The notes beneath the pieces were generated by a model, which saw only the letters and a program-made list of their open reading frames with translations, made no database searches and was not told the origin of the DNA. From positions 1-32,348 of the forward strand of contig SLNP01000102.1 in the NCBI GenBank assembly GCA_007132995.1: a DNA stretch of 32,348 nucleotides, written 5' to 3'. A program made the translations under genes and the position numbers. Below are positions 15,691 to 25,707 of the stretch, piece after piece; the stretch's first letter is position 1; the number at the start of each line of letters is the position of its first letter. The DNA is from Bacteroidales bacterium. Lineage in GTDB: Bacteria > Bacteroidota > Bacteroidia > Bacteroidales > VadinHA17.

Positions 15691-17159
15691 TAACTCTTGA
15701 AGAGATAGCGAAAAGAACAGGGGTTAATCCGGAGGGTATTGACCGTAAAGCGGTGGTAAAAAATATTACTGCCGACTCGCGCAGTGCGGGGCCCGGAACC
15801 CTTTTTGTCGCTGTAAGAGGTCTCTCCAATGACGGGCACAACTTTATCAATGATGCCGTAAGGGCCGGCTCTACTGCAATTGTGTGCCAGAGAAGGCCTG
15901 AGGAATTGCCGGCCTATGTCTCTGTTATGGAGGTGGCCGATCCGGCTTCGGCGCTCGGTGAGATAGCATCACTGATGTATGGCGAGCCGTCGCATAATAT
16001 CAAGGTTGTAGGAGTTACCGGTACCAACGGAAAAACAACCGTAGCCACTCTTCTATACCGGCTCTTTACTGATCTGGGCTATAAATGCGGGCTCATTTCA
16101 ACCATATGCAACTATACCGGAAACAGGGTTTCCGATGCAACTCATACAACCCCCGGTCAGCCCGGGTTGACCGAACTGATAGCCGTCATGGTGAGCGCAG
16201 GATGTGAATACCTCTTTATGGAGGTTAGCTCCCATGCGGTAGAACAGCGAAGGATTGCCGGGGTTAAGTTTGCGGCAGGGCTCTTTACAAACCTGACTCA
16301 CGATCACCTCGATTACCATGGCAATTTCAACAACTACCTGAATGCCAAAAAGGGGTTCTTTGACCAGCTTGACAGCAGTGCATTTGCTCTGGTTAATGGT
16401 GATGACAGATACAGCGATATAATGCTTCGTAACTGCAGTGCTGAGCGGCACAGTTACTCCCTGACAAGGGGAGCAGACTTCAGGGGGAAGCTGCTGGAAC
16501 AGAGCTTTGAAGGGATGAAGATGTTGATTGACGGCAGGGAGGTGTGGACCCCCTTTACCGGGCGCTTTAACGCATCTAATATGCTCGCTGTGTACGCTGT
16601 TTCGCAGATAGCCGGTGTGCCGGCCGATGAGGCGCTCGGGAAAATGAGTGCGCTTAAGCCTGTGGCCGGAAGGATGGAGATTATTAGGTCTCGAAGCGGC
16701 AAGAGCGGGGTTGTCGATTATGCCCATACCCCGGACGCCCTGAAGAGTGTGATTGAGACAATAAACGGGGTGCTGCAGGGCAGTGGGCGGCTTATTACCG
16801 TTGTAGGAGCAGGTGGCGACAGAGACAGGAAAAAAAGACCCCTTATGGGCGCAATAGCTGCCGGAGGGAGTGATCGTCTTATTCTGACAAGCGATAACCC
16901 GAGGGGCGAAGATGCTGACTCAATAATCAGAGATATGATGAAGGGGATAGGCTCACACGACCGCAAAAGATGTGTCGTTGTAACCGATCGCCGTGAGGCG
17001 ATAAGGAGTGCGGTTATGATGGCAGGGAGAGGCGATGTTGTGCTTGTGGCCGGGAAGGGCCATGAGACCAGTCAGGAGATTATGGGTCGCAGGGAACTGT
17101 TTGATGACAGAGAGGAGCTTAAGACCGCTTTTATGAATGAAGAGGAACAGGAGGATTGA
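15687..17159 (+). CDS. murE: UDP-N-acetylmuramoyl-L-alanyl-D-glutamate--2,6-diaminopimelate ligase
   Basis: 490 residues. MurE adds the third amino acid to the peptidoglycan stem peptide in the cytoplasm using ATP. The Mur ligase order is visible: an N-terminal UDP-binding domain, the P-loop GTNGKTT (112-118), the THTTPG segment near 153, and the YLNAKKGFF region with the probable carbamylated lysine at 221. The C-terminal domain carries D403-N-P-R406, the signature of meso-diaminopimelate-adding enzymes as opposed to lysine-adding ones. It overlaps ftsI by 4 bp (ATGA) and is followed 3 bp later by mraY. murF, which normally acts next, is not in the cluster. Confidence 0.97.
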   Translation: MITLEEIAKRTGVNPEGIDRKAVVKNITADSRSAGPGTLFVAVRGLSNDGHNFINDAVRAGSTAIVCQRRPEELPAYVSVMEVADPASALGEIASLMYGEPSHNIKVVGVTGTNGKTTVATLLYRLFTDLGYKCGLISTICNYTGNRVSDATHTTPGQPGLTELIAVMVSAGCEYLFMEVSSHAVEQRRIAGVKFAAGLFTNLTHDHLDYHGNFNNYLNAKKGFFDQLDSSAFALVNGDDRYSDIMLRNCSAERHSYSLTRGADFRGKLLEQSFEGMKMLIDGREVWTPFTGRFNASNMLAVYAVSQIAGVPADEALGKMSALKPVAGRMEIIRSRSGKSGVVDYAHTPDALKSVIETINGVLQGSGRLITVVGAGGDRDRKKRPLMGAIAAGGSDRLILTSDNPRGEDADSIIRDMMKGIGSHDRKRCVVVTDRREAIRSAVMMAGRGDVVLVAGKGHETSQEIMGRRELFDDREELKTAFMNEEEQED

Positions 17160-17162
17160 GAT

Positions 17163-18416
17163 ATGATATGGTATCTTTTTGAAAATATAGAGTTTCTGTC
17201 CGGCATGCCGGGCGCCGGACTTGTCAACTATATCTCTTTCAGGTCGGCGATGGCGGTTATAGCATCGCTGCTACTGTCACTGATTATCGGAAGGAAGATA
17301 ATTAACTACCTACAGAGAAGACAGATGGGAGAGATGGTGAGAGACCTTGACCTGGAGGGCAAATACCGTAAGGAGGGAACTCCGACAATGGGTGGTATAA
17401 TTATACTGATATCGATAGTTGTGCCTGTACTCCTTTTCGCCAGATTAGATAATGTCTATATAATTCTTATGCTGGCGACAACAATATGGCTCGGCTTTAT
17501 AGGGTTCTGCGATGACTACATAAAGGTCATTGCCAAAAATAAAGATGGACTTCCGGCAAGATACAAGATATTGGGCCAGGTGGTTATAGGGCTGATAGTT
17601 GGTGTGACTCTCTACTTCAGCGACCAGGCTGTGGTACGCGAGCCGGTGCCCGGAGGAACCCAACCGCACCCTGAAGAGATAGTATACCTTAACGGTACCG
17701 ATGAAGAGCCTGAGGTGAGGTATCGTGATGTTAAAAGCACCAAAAGCACGATACCCTTTGTAAAGAATAATGAGTTTAATTATGAGTGGCTTGTCTTCTT
17801 TATTCGCGGAGAGAGCAGGGAGCTGTGGGCATGGGTGGTGTTTGTGGTTATGGTGATATTCATTGTATCTGCAGTTTCTAACGGAGCCAACCTGACTGAC
17901 GGACTGGATGGTCTGGCAACCGGCACCTCAGCAATTATTGGGAGTACCCTCGGCATCCTTGCCTATGTGTCGGGTAATGTGATATATGCAGACTACCTGA
18001 ATATAATGTATATACCCAACAGCGGTGAGTTGGTGATCTTCGCCAGCGCATTTATCGGGGCTGCTATAGGGTTTCTGTGGTATAACAGCTATCCGGCGCA
18101 GGTGTTTATGGGAGACACCGGGAGTCTGTCACTTGGCGGTATAATTGCTGTTATGGCGATAATAATCAGGAAGGAGCTCCTTATACCGGTGCTTTGCGGA
18201 ATCTTCTTTGCCGAAAGTGTCTCTGTGATGATACAGGTTGCATGGTTTAAGCACACCAGAAGAAGGTTTGGAGTAGGGAGGCGTGTGTTTCTCATGGCTC
18301 CGCTGCATCATCACTATCAGAAAAAGGGTTATCCCGAATCGAAAATTGTTATCAGGTTCTGGATTGTGGCAATCATTCTTGCTGTAATAAGTGTAGTAAC
18401 ACTAAAGGTGAGATAG
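17163..18416 (+). CDS. mraY: Phospho-N-acetylmuramoyl-pentapeptide-transferase MraY
   Basis: 417 residues, longer than the roughly 360 of E. coli. MraY transfers phospho-MurNAc-pentapeptide to undecaprenyl phosphate at the inner membrane, forming lipid I. Motifs: GTPTMGG (73-79), the DD pair D117-D118 in [14 protein letters not shown] (243-250), MGDTGSLS with D318, and the HHH cluster near 382-384. About ten hydrophobic segments are visible. The extra length is a hydrophilic insertion at about 157-205 ([12 protein letters not shown] and the stretch after it), a feature I associate with Bacteroidota MraY proteins. It sits between murE and murD in the usual order. Confidence 0.97.
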   Translation: MIWYLFENIEFLSGMPGAGLVNYISFRSAMAVIASLLLSLIIGRKIINYLQRRQMGEMVRDLDLEGKYRKEGTPTMGGIIILISIVVPVLLFARLDNVYIILMLATTIWLGFIGFCDDYIKVIAKNKDGLPARYKILGQVVIGLIVGVTLYFSDQAVVREPVPGGTQPHPEEIVYLNGTDEEPEVRYRDVKSTKSTIPFVKNNEFNYEWLVFFIRGESRELWAWVVFVVMVIFIVSAVSNGANLTDGLDGLATGTSAIIGSTLGILAYVSGNVIYADYLNIMYIPNSGELVIFASAFIGAAIGFLWYNSYPAQVFMGDTGSLSLGGIIAVMAIIIRKELLIPVLCGIFFAESVSVMIQVAWFKHTRRRFGVGRRVFLMAPLHHHYQKKGYPESKIVIRFWIVAIILAVISVVTLKVR

Positions 18417-18436
18417 GGTGAAAAGTATACGATAAG

Positions 18437-19777
18437 ATGAAGGGAAGAGTTGTCATACTGGGAGCAGGAGAGAGTGGTACAGGTAGCGCCCTGCTGGCTA
18501 AGAGCAGGGGCCTTGACACCTTCATCTCCGACAGCGGAGCTATCAGGGAGCAGTACAGAAGGGTGCTGGAAGATAATGGTGTTCCTTTTGAAGAGGGCGG
18601 ACACAGCCCCGATATTATTGCCGGGGCTAAAGAGATAATAAAGAGCCCGGGCATACCACCGGAAGCACCGGTAGTTCAGGCGGCAGTAGAGGCAGGAATA
18701 CCTGTTATCTCTGAAATTGATTTTGCTGCCAGATATACAGATGCTGTTAAAATCGCCATAACGGGCAGTAACGGAAAAACCACAACCACACACCTTATAT
18801 ATGATATTCTTAAAAGGGCGGGCAAGAGGGTGGCCATGACCGGCAATGTGGGAAACAGTTTTGCCCTTGCTGTGAAACATGGCGGATATGACTACTATGT
18901 TATAGAGATGAGCAGTTTTCAGCTCGACAACTCATTTAGCTTCAAGGCTGACATAGCGATACTGCTGAACATCACCCCCGATCATCTTGACCGGTATGAG
19001 AACGACCTTTCCCGGTATGTGGATTCGAAATTCAGAATAGTAAATAATCAGCGGGCCGAAGATATATTCATATGTGCGGCAGATGATGCCACTATATCTG
19101 CCGGGATGGATGAAAGAGAGATAAAGTCGCAGATTCTCCGGTTTTCACTGGTTGAGAAGAGCGGTATGGCGGCCTATCTCGACAGTGATGATATAGTGAT
19201 AGAGTATAACCGAAAAAAGAGCAGAATTATGACCATTTACGATCTTGCCCTAAGGGGACGCCACAACGCGTATAACTCGATGGCTTCGGCCATAGCGGGC
19301 AGAGTGCTCGGCATAAGCAAGGAGACCATAAGAGAGTCTCTTGCCGGATTCAAAGGTGTTGAACACCGTCTTGAGCCGGTTATAACGGTTTGCGGCATTC
19401 ACTTTATAAACGACTCAAAGGCAACCAATGTTAACTCAACCTGGTATGCCCTTGAATCACTGCCTCCCGGTATTGTCTGGATAGCAGGTGGTGTCGATAA
19501 GGGAAATGACTATTCAGAACTTCTGCCGCTGGTTAAGGAGAAGGTCTCTGCACTGGTATGCCTCGGGAAGGATAATGATAAACTGCAATCATACTTTGAG
19601 GGTGTGGTGAAGACAGTTGTAAGTACCGGCAGTATGGAAGATGCTGTGCGCTCGGCCTACTACCTGGCAAGACGCGATGAGACGGTTCTGCTTTCACCGG
19701 CCTGCGCCAGCTTCGACCTTTTTGCCAACTACGAGGAGAGAGGGCGGCTCTTTAAACAGGTGGTCAGAGACCTGTAG
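18437..19777 (+). CDS. murD: UDP-N-acetylmuramoylalanine--D-glutamate ligase
   Basis: 446 residues, normal length. MurD adds D-glutamate to UDP-MurNAc-L-Ala in the cytoplasm. The N-terminal Rossmann-like domain starts VVILGAGESGTGSA. The ATP site is GSNGKTTT (110-117), followed by VIEMSSFQLD, NITPDHLDRY and the FINDSKATNVNS segment of the C-terminal domain. The end has LLSPACASFDLFANYEERG, characteristic of MurD. A 20-bp gap separates it from mraY and a 23-bp gap from ftsW. Confidence 0.97.
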   Translation: MKGRVVILGAGESGTGSALLAKSRGLDTFISDSGAIREQYRRVLEDNGVPFEEGGHSPDIIAGAKEIIKSPGIPPEAPVVQAAVEAGIPVISEIDFAARYTDAVKIAITGSNGKTTTTHLIYDILKRAGKRVAMTGNVGNSFALAVKHGGYDYYVIEMSSFQLDNSFSFKADIAILLNITPDHLDRYENDLSRYVDSKFRIVNNQRAEDIFICAADDATISAGMDEREIKSQILRFSLVEKSGMAAYLDSDDIVIEYNRKKSRIMTIYDLALRGRHNAYNSMASAIAGRVLGISKETIRESLAGFKGVEHRLEPVITVCGIHFINDSKATNVNSTWYALESLPPGIVWIAGGVDKGNDYSELLPLVKEKVSALVCLGKDNDKLQSYFEGVVKTVVSTGSMEDAVRSAYYLARRDETVLLSPACASFDLFANYEERGRLFKQVVRDL

Positions 19778-19800
19778 CATACTGCTGTTATCTGAATGTT

Positions 19801-21009
19801 ATGAAAAGAGGAGTAGATATATCGCTGTTGTTCAGAGGAGACAAGGGAATATGGGCCCTGGTTGTGCTCTTTATGTTCTATAGTCTTCTGGCGGTATACA
19901 GTTCATCGGTCTCTGTCGCGTTTATGAGCTATGGTGGAAATACCACCTACTTTCTGAGAACACAGTTTCTGATGCTTCTCTTTGGGCTGGTGATTATTGT
20001 AGTGACCAGCCATCTGAGCTACAGGGTGCTATACCTGCTGGCCTCTCTGTTTCTGGTGGTCTCTCTGCTTTTGCTGGTGCTGACGCTCTTTGCCGGAGTG
20101 AGAATTAATGAGGCCACCCGCTGGCTTGAGATACCGGGCACCGGGTTCCGGCTTCAGACCTCCGATATTGCCAAGGTGGCACTGGTAATATACCTTGCCA
20201 GAGTGCTCTCAAAATACCAGAGCAATCTGCGAGACTTCAGCCTGGTTACCAGAGTTTTCGTCGTTCCTATTGCCCTGGTCTGCCTGCTTATAATGTCGGA
20301 GAACCTCTCAACAGCTATCATGATATTCTCAATATGCATGGTGATACTTTTTATCGGCAGGGTGCCGCTTAAATTTATAGCTGCATATTGTGGAATGGCA
20401 CTGCTGGGTGTCATCTTTTTTGCCATGGCGATGGCTCTCTTTACCGACGACAACAGGGTGCAGGTATGGAAAGCGAGAATTGAGGCTTTCGCCGCCGGTG
20501 ACTCTTATGGTGGAGATGATTATCAGTCTAATCAGGCTAAGATTGCCGTTGCCACCGGTGGGCTAACAGGTAAAATGCCCGGTAAGAGCGTGCAGAGGAA
20601 TATGCTGCCGCAATCGAATTCCGATTTCATTTTTGCAATAATAGTGGAGGAGTACGGGCTGCTTTTTGGAGCCATTCCTCTCATTATGGCGTACATGGCT
20701 CTGCTATACAGGGGTATTGCCATAGCCAGAAAGTGTGAAACCGCCTTCCCGGCACTGTTGGTGCTGGGGCTCTCTGTTATGATAGTCTCGCAGGCTATGC
20801 TCAATATGCTTGTGGCTGTAGGGCTCTTCCCGGTAACAGGTCAGACACTGCCCCTTGTAAGCTGGGGAAGGACTTCGGTGCTGGTGATGAGCTTCTCTGT
20901 CGGGGCAATACTGGGCGTCAGCAGGGTGGTGAAAGCAAAGGCCGGAAAGGAAGAGGTGCCCGATACGGAACTCCATGAAATTGAAGATGTAGCTTATGAA
21001 CCGGCATAA
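19801..21009 (+). CDS. ftsW: Septal peptidoglycan glycosyltransferase FtsW (SEDS family)
   Basis: 402 residues with about ten membrane helices. FtsW polymerises lipid II at the septum, working with FtsI. Sequence marks are the first helix region with YSLLAVYSSSVS, RWLEIPGTGFRLQTSDIAKV (the conserved loop before helix 4), MSENLSTA, and near the end FPVTGQTLPLVSWGRTS, the SEDS signature. The large extracytoplasmic loop around 225-270 carries SYGGDDYQSNQAKIAVATGG. Position between murD and murG supports FtsW rather than RodA. Its last 14 bp overlap murG. Confidence 0.96.
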   Translation: MKRGVDISLLFRGDKGIWALVVLFMFYSLLAVYSSSVSVAFMSYGGNTTYFLRTQFLMLLFGLVIIVVTSHLSYRVLYLLASLFLVVSLLLLVLTLFAGVRINEATRWLEIPGTGFRLQTSDIAKVALVIYLARVLSKYQSNLRDFSLVTRVFVVPIALVCLLIMSENLSTAIMIFSICMVILFIGRVPLKFIAAYCGMALLGVIFFAMAMALFTDDNRVQVWKARIEAFAAGDSYGGDDYQSNQAKIAVATGGLTGKMPGKSVQRNMLPQSNSDFIFAIIVEEYGLLFGAIPLIMAYMALLYRGIAIARKCETAFPALLVLGLSVMIVSQAMLNMLVAVGLFPVTGQTLPLVSWGRTSVLVMSFSVGAILGVSRVVKAKAGKEEVPDTELHEIEDVAYEPA

Positions 21010-22114
21010 TGATATAAAGGTAATTATTAGCGGAGGTGGTACCGGAGGGCATGTCTTCCCTGCAATTGCCATTGCCAACGCGCTTAAGCGAATGGTGCCT
21101 CATGCTGCTATACTCTTTGTAGGGGCCCTGGGAAGGATGGAGATGGAGAGGGTGCCGGCCGCCGGATACGAAATCAAAGGGCTGCCTGTAGCGGGGTTTA
21201 ACAGGAGAGAGCCATGGAAGAACATTGGCGTCGCTGCTAAATTGATAAGGAGCATACGAATGGCAGGCAGAATAATCAGCGATTTTAACCCGTCGGTGGT
21301 AGCAGGCGTGGGTGGTTACGCAAGCGGGCCTGTGATGTGGGTGGCCAGACGCAGAGGTATACCCTTTGTGATTCAGGAGCAGAATAGCTATGCAGGACTG
21401 ACAAACAGGCTGGTAGCAAAGGGCGCCTCTTCTGTCTGTGTGGCGTGGGATGATATGGAGCGCTACTTTCCCGCGCAGAGTATAGTGAAGACAGGCAATC
21501 CGGTAAGGAACCTCTTCTCCGGCGGAGAGAGGCTGCGCGAAGAGGCATTAACCCACTTTGGCATTGATGGGACCTCACCGGTAGTTCTCCTTCTCGGCGG
21601 ATCGCTGGGAGCCGCCTCTCTTAACAGTGTTGCTGAATTGAAAAGTGATGGGCTGAGAGAGAGTGGTGTTACATGGATATGGCAGAGCGGAAGGAGGTAT
21701 TACGACCGGGTAAGATCGGCGGTCGGGAGGGCTAAGGCAAAAAATGTAGTAGTGAAAGACTTTATTGAGCGGATGGACCTGGCTTATGCGGTGGCCGACA
21801 TAATCGTGTCGCGGGCTGGTGCGGGCACCATATCGGAGCTGACTCTTGCAGGTAAACCTGTTGTTCTTGTGCCATCGCCAAATGTCGTAGCCGATCATCA
21901 GACCCGTAACGCAGAGTACCTTCAGGAGCGTGATGCCGCACTCCTGTTGCCCGATGGCATGGTAGCAGAAGGTCTTATTTCATCGGTGGTAAGCCTTGTG
22001 AATGATGAAGGGCTCAGAGAGAGACTGGCAGCCAATATCAGCAGGATGGCTATAACCGGCTCTGATGAGATGATAGCAAAAGAGATTCTTAAATATGCAG
22101 GCTATGGGGGGTGA
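20996..22114 (+). CDS. murG: UDP-N-acetylglucosamine--N-acetylmuramyl-(pentapeptide) pyrophosphoryl-undecaprenol N-acetylglucosamine transferase
   Basis: 372 residues. MurG adds GlcNAc to lipid I to make lipid II on the inner face of the membrane. It has the GT-B glycosyltransferase form: the N-terminal glycine-rich loop SGGGTGGHVFPA (residues 11-22), IQEQNSYAGLTNR, and in the second half LLLGGSLGAASLN and the donor-binding VSRAGAGTISELTLAGKP. The start lies in the last codons of ftsW (14 bp overlap) and the end overlaps murC by 20 bp, so all three are probably translationally coupled. Confidence 0.97.
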   Translation: MNRHNDIKVIISGGGTGGHVFPAIAIANALKRMVPHAAILFVGALGRMEMERVPAAGYEIKGLPVAGFNRREPWKNIGVAAKLIRSIRMAGRIISDFNPSVVAGVGGYASGPVMWVARRRGIPFVIQEQNSYAGLTNRLVAKGASSVCVAWDDMERYFPAQSIVKTGNPVRNLFSGGERLREEALTHFGIDGTSPVVLLLGGSLGAASLNSVAELKSDGLRESGVTWIWQSGRRYYDRVRSAVGRAKAKNVVVKDFIERMDLAYAVADIIVSRAGAGTISELTLAGKPVVLVPSPNVVADHQTRNAEYLQERDAALLLPDGMVAEGLISSVVSLVNDEGLRERLAANISRMAITGSDEMIAKEILKYAGYGG

Positions 22115-23498
22115 CTATAAGGATATAGAGCGCATATTTTTCGTTGGTATCGGAGGCATTGGTATGAGCACCCTTGCCAGATACTTTCTCGCGGGTGGCT
22201 ACCCTGTTGCCGGATATGACAGGACGGCTACGCCCAATACCGACAGCCTGATGAGAGAGGGTTGTGAGATAGTGTTCTCTGACAATGTAAGCAGTATCCC
22301 GGAGAGTTACCGCCAGCCCTCGTCGCCCTCTGCCCTGCTTGTTATATACACCCCTGCCATACCCTCTTCCTCTGCAATACTCAGTTTTTTCAGGCAGTCG
22401 GGATACAGGGTGGTGAAACGCTCTGAGGTTCTGGGTCACATATCGGAACAGAGCGATGCCCTTGCCGTGGCAGGAACTCACGGTAAAACCACCGTATCGG
22501 CCATGCTTGCCCATATTTTGAAGATATCTCATCTTGACTGCACCGCATTTCTGGGCGGTATCTCAAAAAATTACGATTCAAATCTCATACTGGGCGAGGG
22601 GCCCCTTACGGTGATGGAGGCAGATGAATTTGACAGATCGTTTCACCGTCTGAGTCCGATGATGGCGGTTGTTACATCTATGGATGCCGACCATCTCGAT
22701 GTTTATGGCACTTTCGAATCGATGGTTGCCGCCTATAATGAGTTTATTGCCCTTATCAGGGCGGGCGGGGCGCTGGTTGTGCACAAGAGGGCCGAAGGCT
22801 ATGTATATAAAAGAAGAGATCTTGAATTATATAGCTATGGTGTTGAGGATGTCTCCGACTACTATGCCTTTAATCTCTCTCCGGAAGGGAGTTACTACAG
22901 GTTCAACATGAAAACCCCTGCCGGTGTAATGAAAGATATACACCTGGGGGTGCCGGGGGCTCTCAATGTAGAGAATGCGGTTGCGGCTTCTGCACTTGCT
23001 ATGATATGCGGTGTTTCGCAGAGCGATCTGCGTAAGGCACTGCTTTGCTACCGGGGAGTTAAGAGACGATTTGACCTGAGGGTATCCTACCCCGGTCTGG
23101 TATACATAGATGATTATGCTCACCATCCGGAAGAGATAAAGGCTTGTGTGGCATCGGTGCGGGAGCAGTATCCGGGAAGACACATTACAGGAATATTTCA
23201 GCCCCACCTCTATTCAAGGACTCGCGATCACGCAGAGACTTTCGCCGGGGCACTCGATATGCTTGATGATGTTATACTTATGCCGGTATATCCTGCCCGG
23301 GAAGAGCCGATACCCGGGGTGGAGAGCTCTGTGATACTTGAGAAAATGAGGCTTAAGGGTGCAAGAATTGCCGGAGCGGATAGTGTGCTCGATGAAATTG
23401 ACTATAAGAGGAGTGATGTAATAATAACGATAGGCGCGGGAGATATTGACAGGCTTGTAAAGCCTCTTGAGGAGAGAATAGGAGAGGAGCAGCAATGA
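22095..23498 (+). CDS. murC: UDP-N-acetylmuramate--L-alanine ligase
   Basis: 467 residues. MurC adds L-alanine to UDP-MurNAc, the first amino acid step, in the cytoplasm. The UDP-binding loop FFVGIGGIGMS lies at 15-25, the ATP site GTHGKTT at 127-133, EADEFDRSF follows, and the C-terminal domain has YIDDYAHHPEEI and FQPHLYSRT, all typical of MurC. The start used lies inside murG; a second ATG at 22104 (MGGDYKDIE) is equally possible and also inside murG. The stop overlaps ftsQ by 4 bp. Confidence 0.97.
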   Translation: MQAMGGDYKDIERIFFVGIGGIGMSTLARYFLAGGYPVAGYDRTATPNTDSLMREGCEIVFSDNVSSIPESYRQPSSPSALLVIYTPAIPSSSAILSFFRQSGYRVVKRSEVLGHISEQSDALAVAGTHGKTTVSAMLAHILKISHLDCTAFLGGISKNYDSNLILGEGPLTVMEADEFDRSFHRLSPMMAVVTSMDADHLDVYGTFESMVAAYNEFIALIRAGGALVVHKRAEGYVYKRRDLELYSYGVEDVSDYYAFNLSPEGSYYRFNMKTPAGVMKDIHLGVPGALNVENAVAASALAMICGVSQSDLRKALLCYRGVKRRFDLRVSYPGLVYIDDYAHHPEEIKACVASVREQYPGRHITGIFQPHLYSRTRDHAETFAGALDMLDDVILMPVYPAREEPIPGVESSVILEKMRLKGARIAGADSVLDEIDYKRSDVIITIGAGDIDRLVKPLEERIGEEQQ

Positions 23499-24271
23499 TG
23501 AGGGGAGTTATAAATATGGTCTCTTTTTTACCGATGGTATATCTGGTGATGATGCCTCTATATCTCTCTCATTCAACCGGACTGGTGGCCTGTGCCGGCA
23601 TAAATGTTATAGTTGCAGATTCATCGGAGCACTCCTTTGTGACAAGAGATGATGTTGCCGGGTTGTTTGGCGAGGTGGCAGCCGAGATTGCCGGCAGGCC
23701 GGTTGGCTCTGCCGACCTCTCATCTATCAAGGCAAAGCTGGCCCTGCTGCCTGAAATAAGGAGGGGAGAGGTCTATAGAACCATAGACGGGAAGATCAAT
23801 GTTATGGTAAGACAGCGGATGCCTGTTGTGCGGATAGTATCGCCCGGCGGTGAAAGCTACTATATTGATAAGGAGGGTGTGCTTCTGAAGAAGAGGGGAG
23901 TATCATCTCCAAGGGTGCATATAGTGACAGGCAACACCGGCCTGAACCTTGATTCGTTTGACGGTAAGAATATTACAGAGCATGAGGAGAGCGCCCTGCT
24001 GGCAGACATATATACCCTGGTGAGCTATATAAGATCTGACCCCTTCCTGAACGCCCTTATAGACCAGATTGAGGTTGACAGGCGGGGTGATTTGCAGCTT
24101 ATACCAAGGGTGGCCGGACAGAGGATTCTCTTTGGCGGTATTGAGAATTATCGTGATAAACTTGCCAATCTGGATGCCTTTTACGAACAGGTGCTCCCGG
24201 TTGCAGGCTGGGATATCTATCCGGTAATTGATGTGAGATTCGAAGGCCAGGTGACGGCCAGAAGAAGATAG
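23495..24271 (+). CDS. ftsQ: Cell division protein FtsQ
   Basis: 258 residues. A short cytoplasmic N-terminus and one membrane helix (about 8-28) precede a POTRA-like region (about 35-110) and a beta domain. The conserved FtsQ pattern is visible as INVMVRQRMPVVRIVSPGGE followed by YYIDKEGVLL (residues about 107-135). FtsQ connects early and late divisome proteins in the periplasm. Position between murC and ftsA is standard. The start overlaps murC by 4 bp (ATGA). Confidence 0.92.
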   Translation: MMRGVINMVSFLPMVYLVMMPLYLSHSTGLVACAGINVIVADSSEHSFVTRDDVAGLFGEVAAEIAGRPVGSADLSSIKAKLALLPEIRRGEVYRTIDGKINVMVRQRMPVVRIVSPGGESYYIDKEGVLLKKRGVSSPRVHIVTGNTGLNLDSFDGKNITEHEESALLADIYTLVSYIRSDPFLNALIDQIEVDRRGDLQLIPRVAGQRILFGGIENYRDKLANLDAFYEQVLPVAGWDIYPVIDVRFEGQVTARRR

Positions 24272-24301
24272 TTTGTGGGTAGAACAATAAAACAGGTAAT
24301 T

Positions 24302-25669
24302 ATGAACAGTAAAGAGAAATTTGTAGCAGCAATTGACATTGGGACAACCAAAATTGTCTCTATTGTCGGTAAGAGAGACAAGGAGGGCCGCCTGGAAATA
24401 CTTGGCCTTAGCAAAGCCCCCTCGCGGGGTGTTAAAAGGGGCGTTGTCCTCAACATAGAGGAGACTGTCAATGCCATAAAGACTACTGTCGATGATGTTC
24501 AGAAGCGCAGTGCGGTAGCTTTCGACGAGGTTTTTGTCGGTATAGCCGGACAGCATATCAAGAGCATGAGAAGCAGAGGCTATATTAACCGCGAGAACTG
24601 CGAAGAGGAGATAACACGCGATGATGTCTCAAACCTTGTGAAGGATATGTATAATATTCCGATTGATATTGGAGAGGAGATTATACATGTGATACCGCAG
24701 AGCTTTATAGTCGATAACGAGACCGGTATCAATAACCCGGTTGGGATGTGCGGTAAGCGGCTGGAGGCCAACTTTCATATTGTGATTGGACAGGTTGCCT
24801 CTGCAAAGAACATTGACAAGTGTGTGAGAAGGGCCGGCCTGACAGTAAAGGATCTTATTCTGGAACCGCTCGCCTCTTCCGATGCGGTGCTGACAGATGA
24901 GGAGAAGGAGGCAGGAGTGGTGCTGGTTGATATAGGCGGTGGTACTACCGATGTTGCCGTCTATTACGATAATATCATAAGGCATACCGCAGTGATACCT
25001 CTTGGGGGCAATGTGGTTACCAATGATATAAAGGAGGGCTGCTCTATTCTGCAGAAGTATGCCGAGGCGCTGAAGCATCAGTATGGATCGGCACTGGGCG
25101 ATATAGCACCTGAAGACAAGGTGGTATCTATACCGGGAATAGCGGGAAGAGAGCCAAAGGAGATATCGTTCAAAAGCCTCGCGTATATTATACAGTCGAG
25201 GATGGAGGAGATATTGGATCTGATAAATTTCGAGATTCAGATATCCGGCTATGCGGAGAGGATAACCGCCGGAGTGGTAATAACGGGCGGCGGTGCCATG
25301 CTTAAGAATCTGCCGCAGCTTGTGAGGTTTAAAACCGCTATGGATGTAAGGGTAGGATACCCTAATGAACATCTCTATGGCGAGGGGCGTAATGAGATAA
25401 ATCAGCCTATGTATGCAACAAGCGTGGGCTTGATAATGAAAGGCTTTGAGTACCTGGATGAGAGAAAAGAGGTTTTTAGCGCCGGGAAGATTGCAGAGAA
25501 GCCAGCCGGTGCACCCGGTACCGGCAATACCACAGATGAACCGTTGTCACAGACTGAAGAGGAGGTCTCTGAAGAGTCTGCCGGAAACACTGTGGTAAAC
25601 AGTCTGTTCCGTAAGATGAAAAAGAATCTGGCGGGTATGTTCGACATACCTGAAGAGACAATAGAGTAA
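24302..25669 (+). CDS. ftsA: Cell division protein FtsA
   Basis: 455 residues from this start. FtsA is an actin-like ATPase that tethers FtsZ to the membrane. The phosphate-1 loop is AAIDIGTTKIVSIVG at the N-terminus, phosphate-2 is VLVDIGGGTTDVAVY, and the adenosine motif is VVITGGGAMLKNL. The C-terminus ends with a short amphipathic stretch (NSLFRKMKKNLAGMFD) that fits the membrane-targeting helix, joined by an acidic, low-complexity linker. A GTG nine codons upstream (24275) is in frame, but the ATG at 24302 with ACAGG before it gives the normal family N-terminus. Confidence 0.95.
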   Translation: MNSKEKFVAAIDIGTTKIVSIVGKRDKEGRLEILGLSKAPSRGVKRGVVLNIEETVNAIKTTVDDVQKRSAVAFDEVFVGIAGQHIKSMRSRGYINRENCEEEITRDDVSNLVKDMYNIPIDIGEEIIHVIPQSFIVDNETGINNPVGMCGKRLEANFHIVIGQVASAKNIDKCVRRAGLTVKDLILEPLASSDAVLTDEEKEAGVVLVDIGGGTTDVAVYYDNIIRHTAVIPLGGNVVTNDIKEGCSILQKYAEALKHQYGSALGDIAPEDKVVSIPGIAGREPKEISFKSLAYIIQSRMEEILDLINFEIQISGYAERITAGVVITGGGAMLKNLPQLVRFKTAMDVRVGYPNEHLYGEGRNEINQPMYATSVGLIMKGFEYLDERKEVFSAGKIAEKPAGAPGTGNTTDEPLSQTEEEVSEESAGNTVVNSLFRKMKKNLAGMFDIPEETIE

Positions 25670-25707
25670 CCTTAAGTTTTTGAATTAACCGATTAAAACT
25701 GGATGTT

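Noticed and set aside
24629..25372. 247-residue open frame on minus inside ftsA
   Set aside because: ftsA is unmistakable on plus; the antisense frame has shadow-like composition and no motif.
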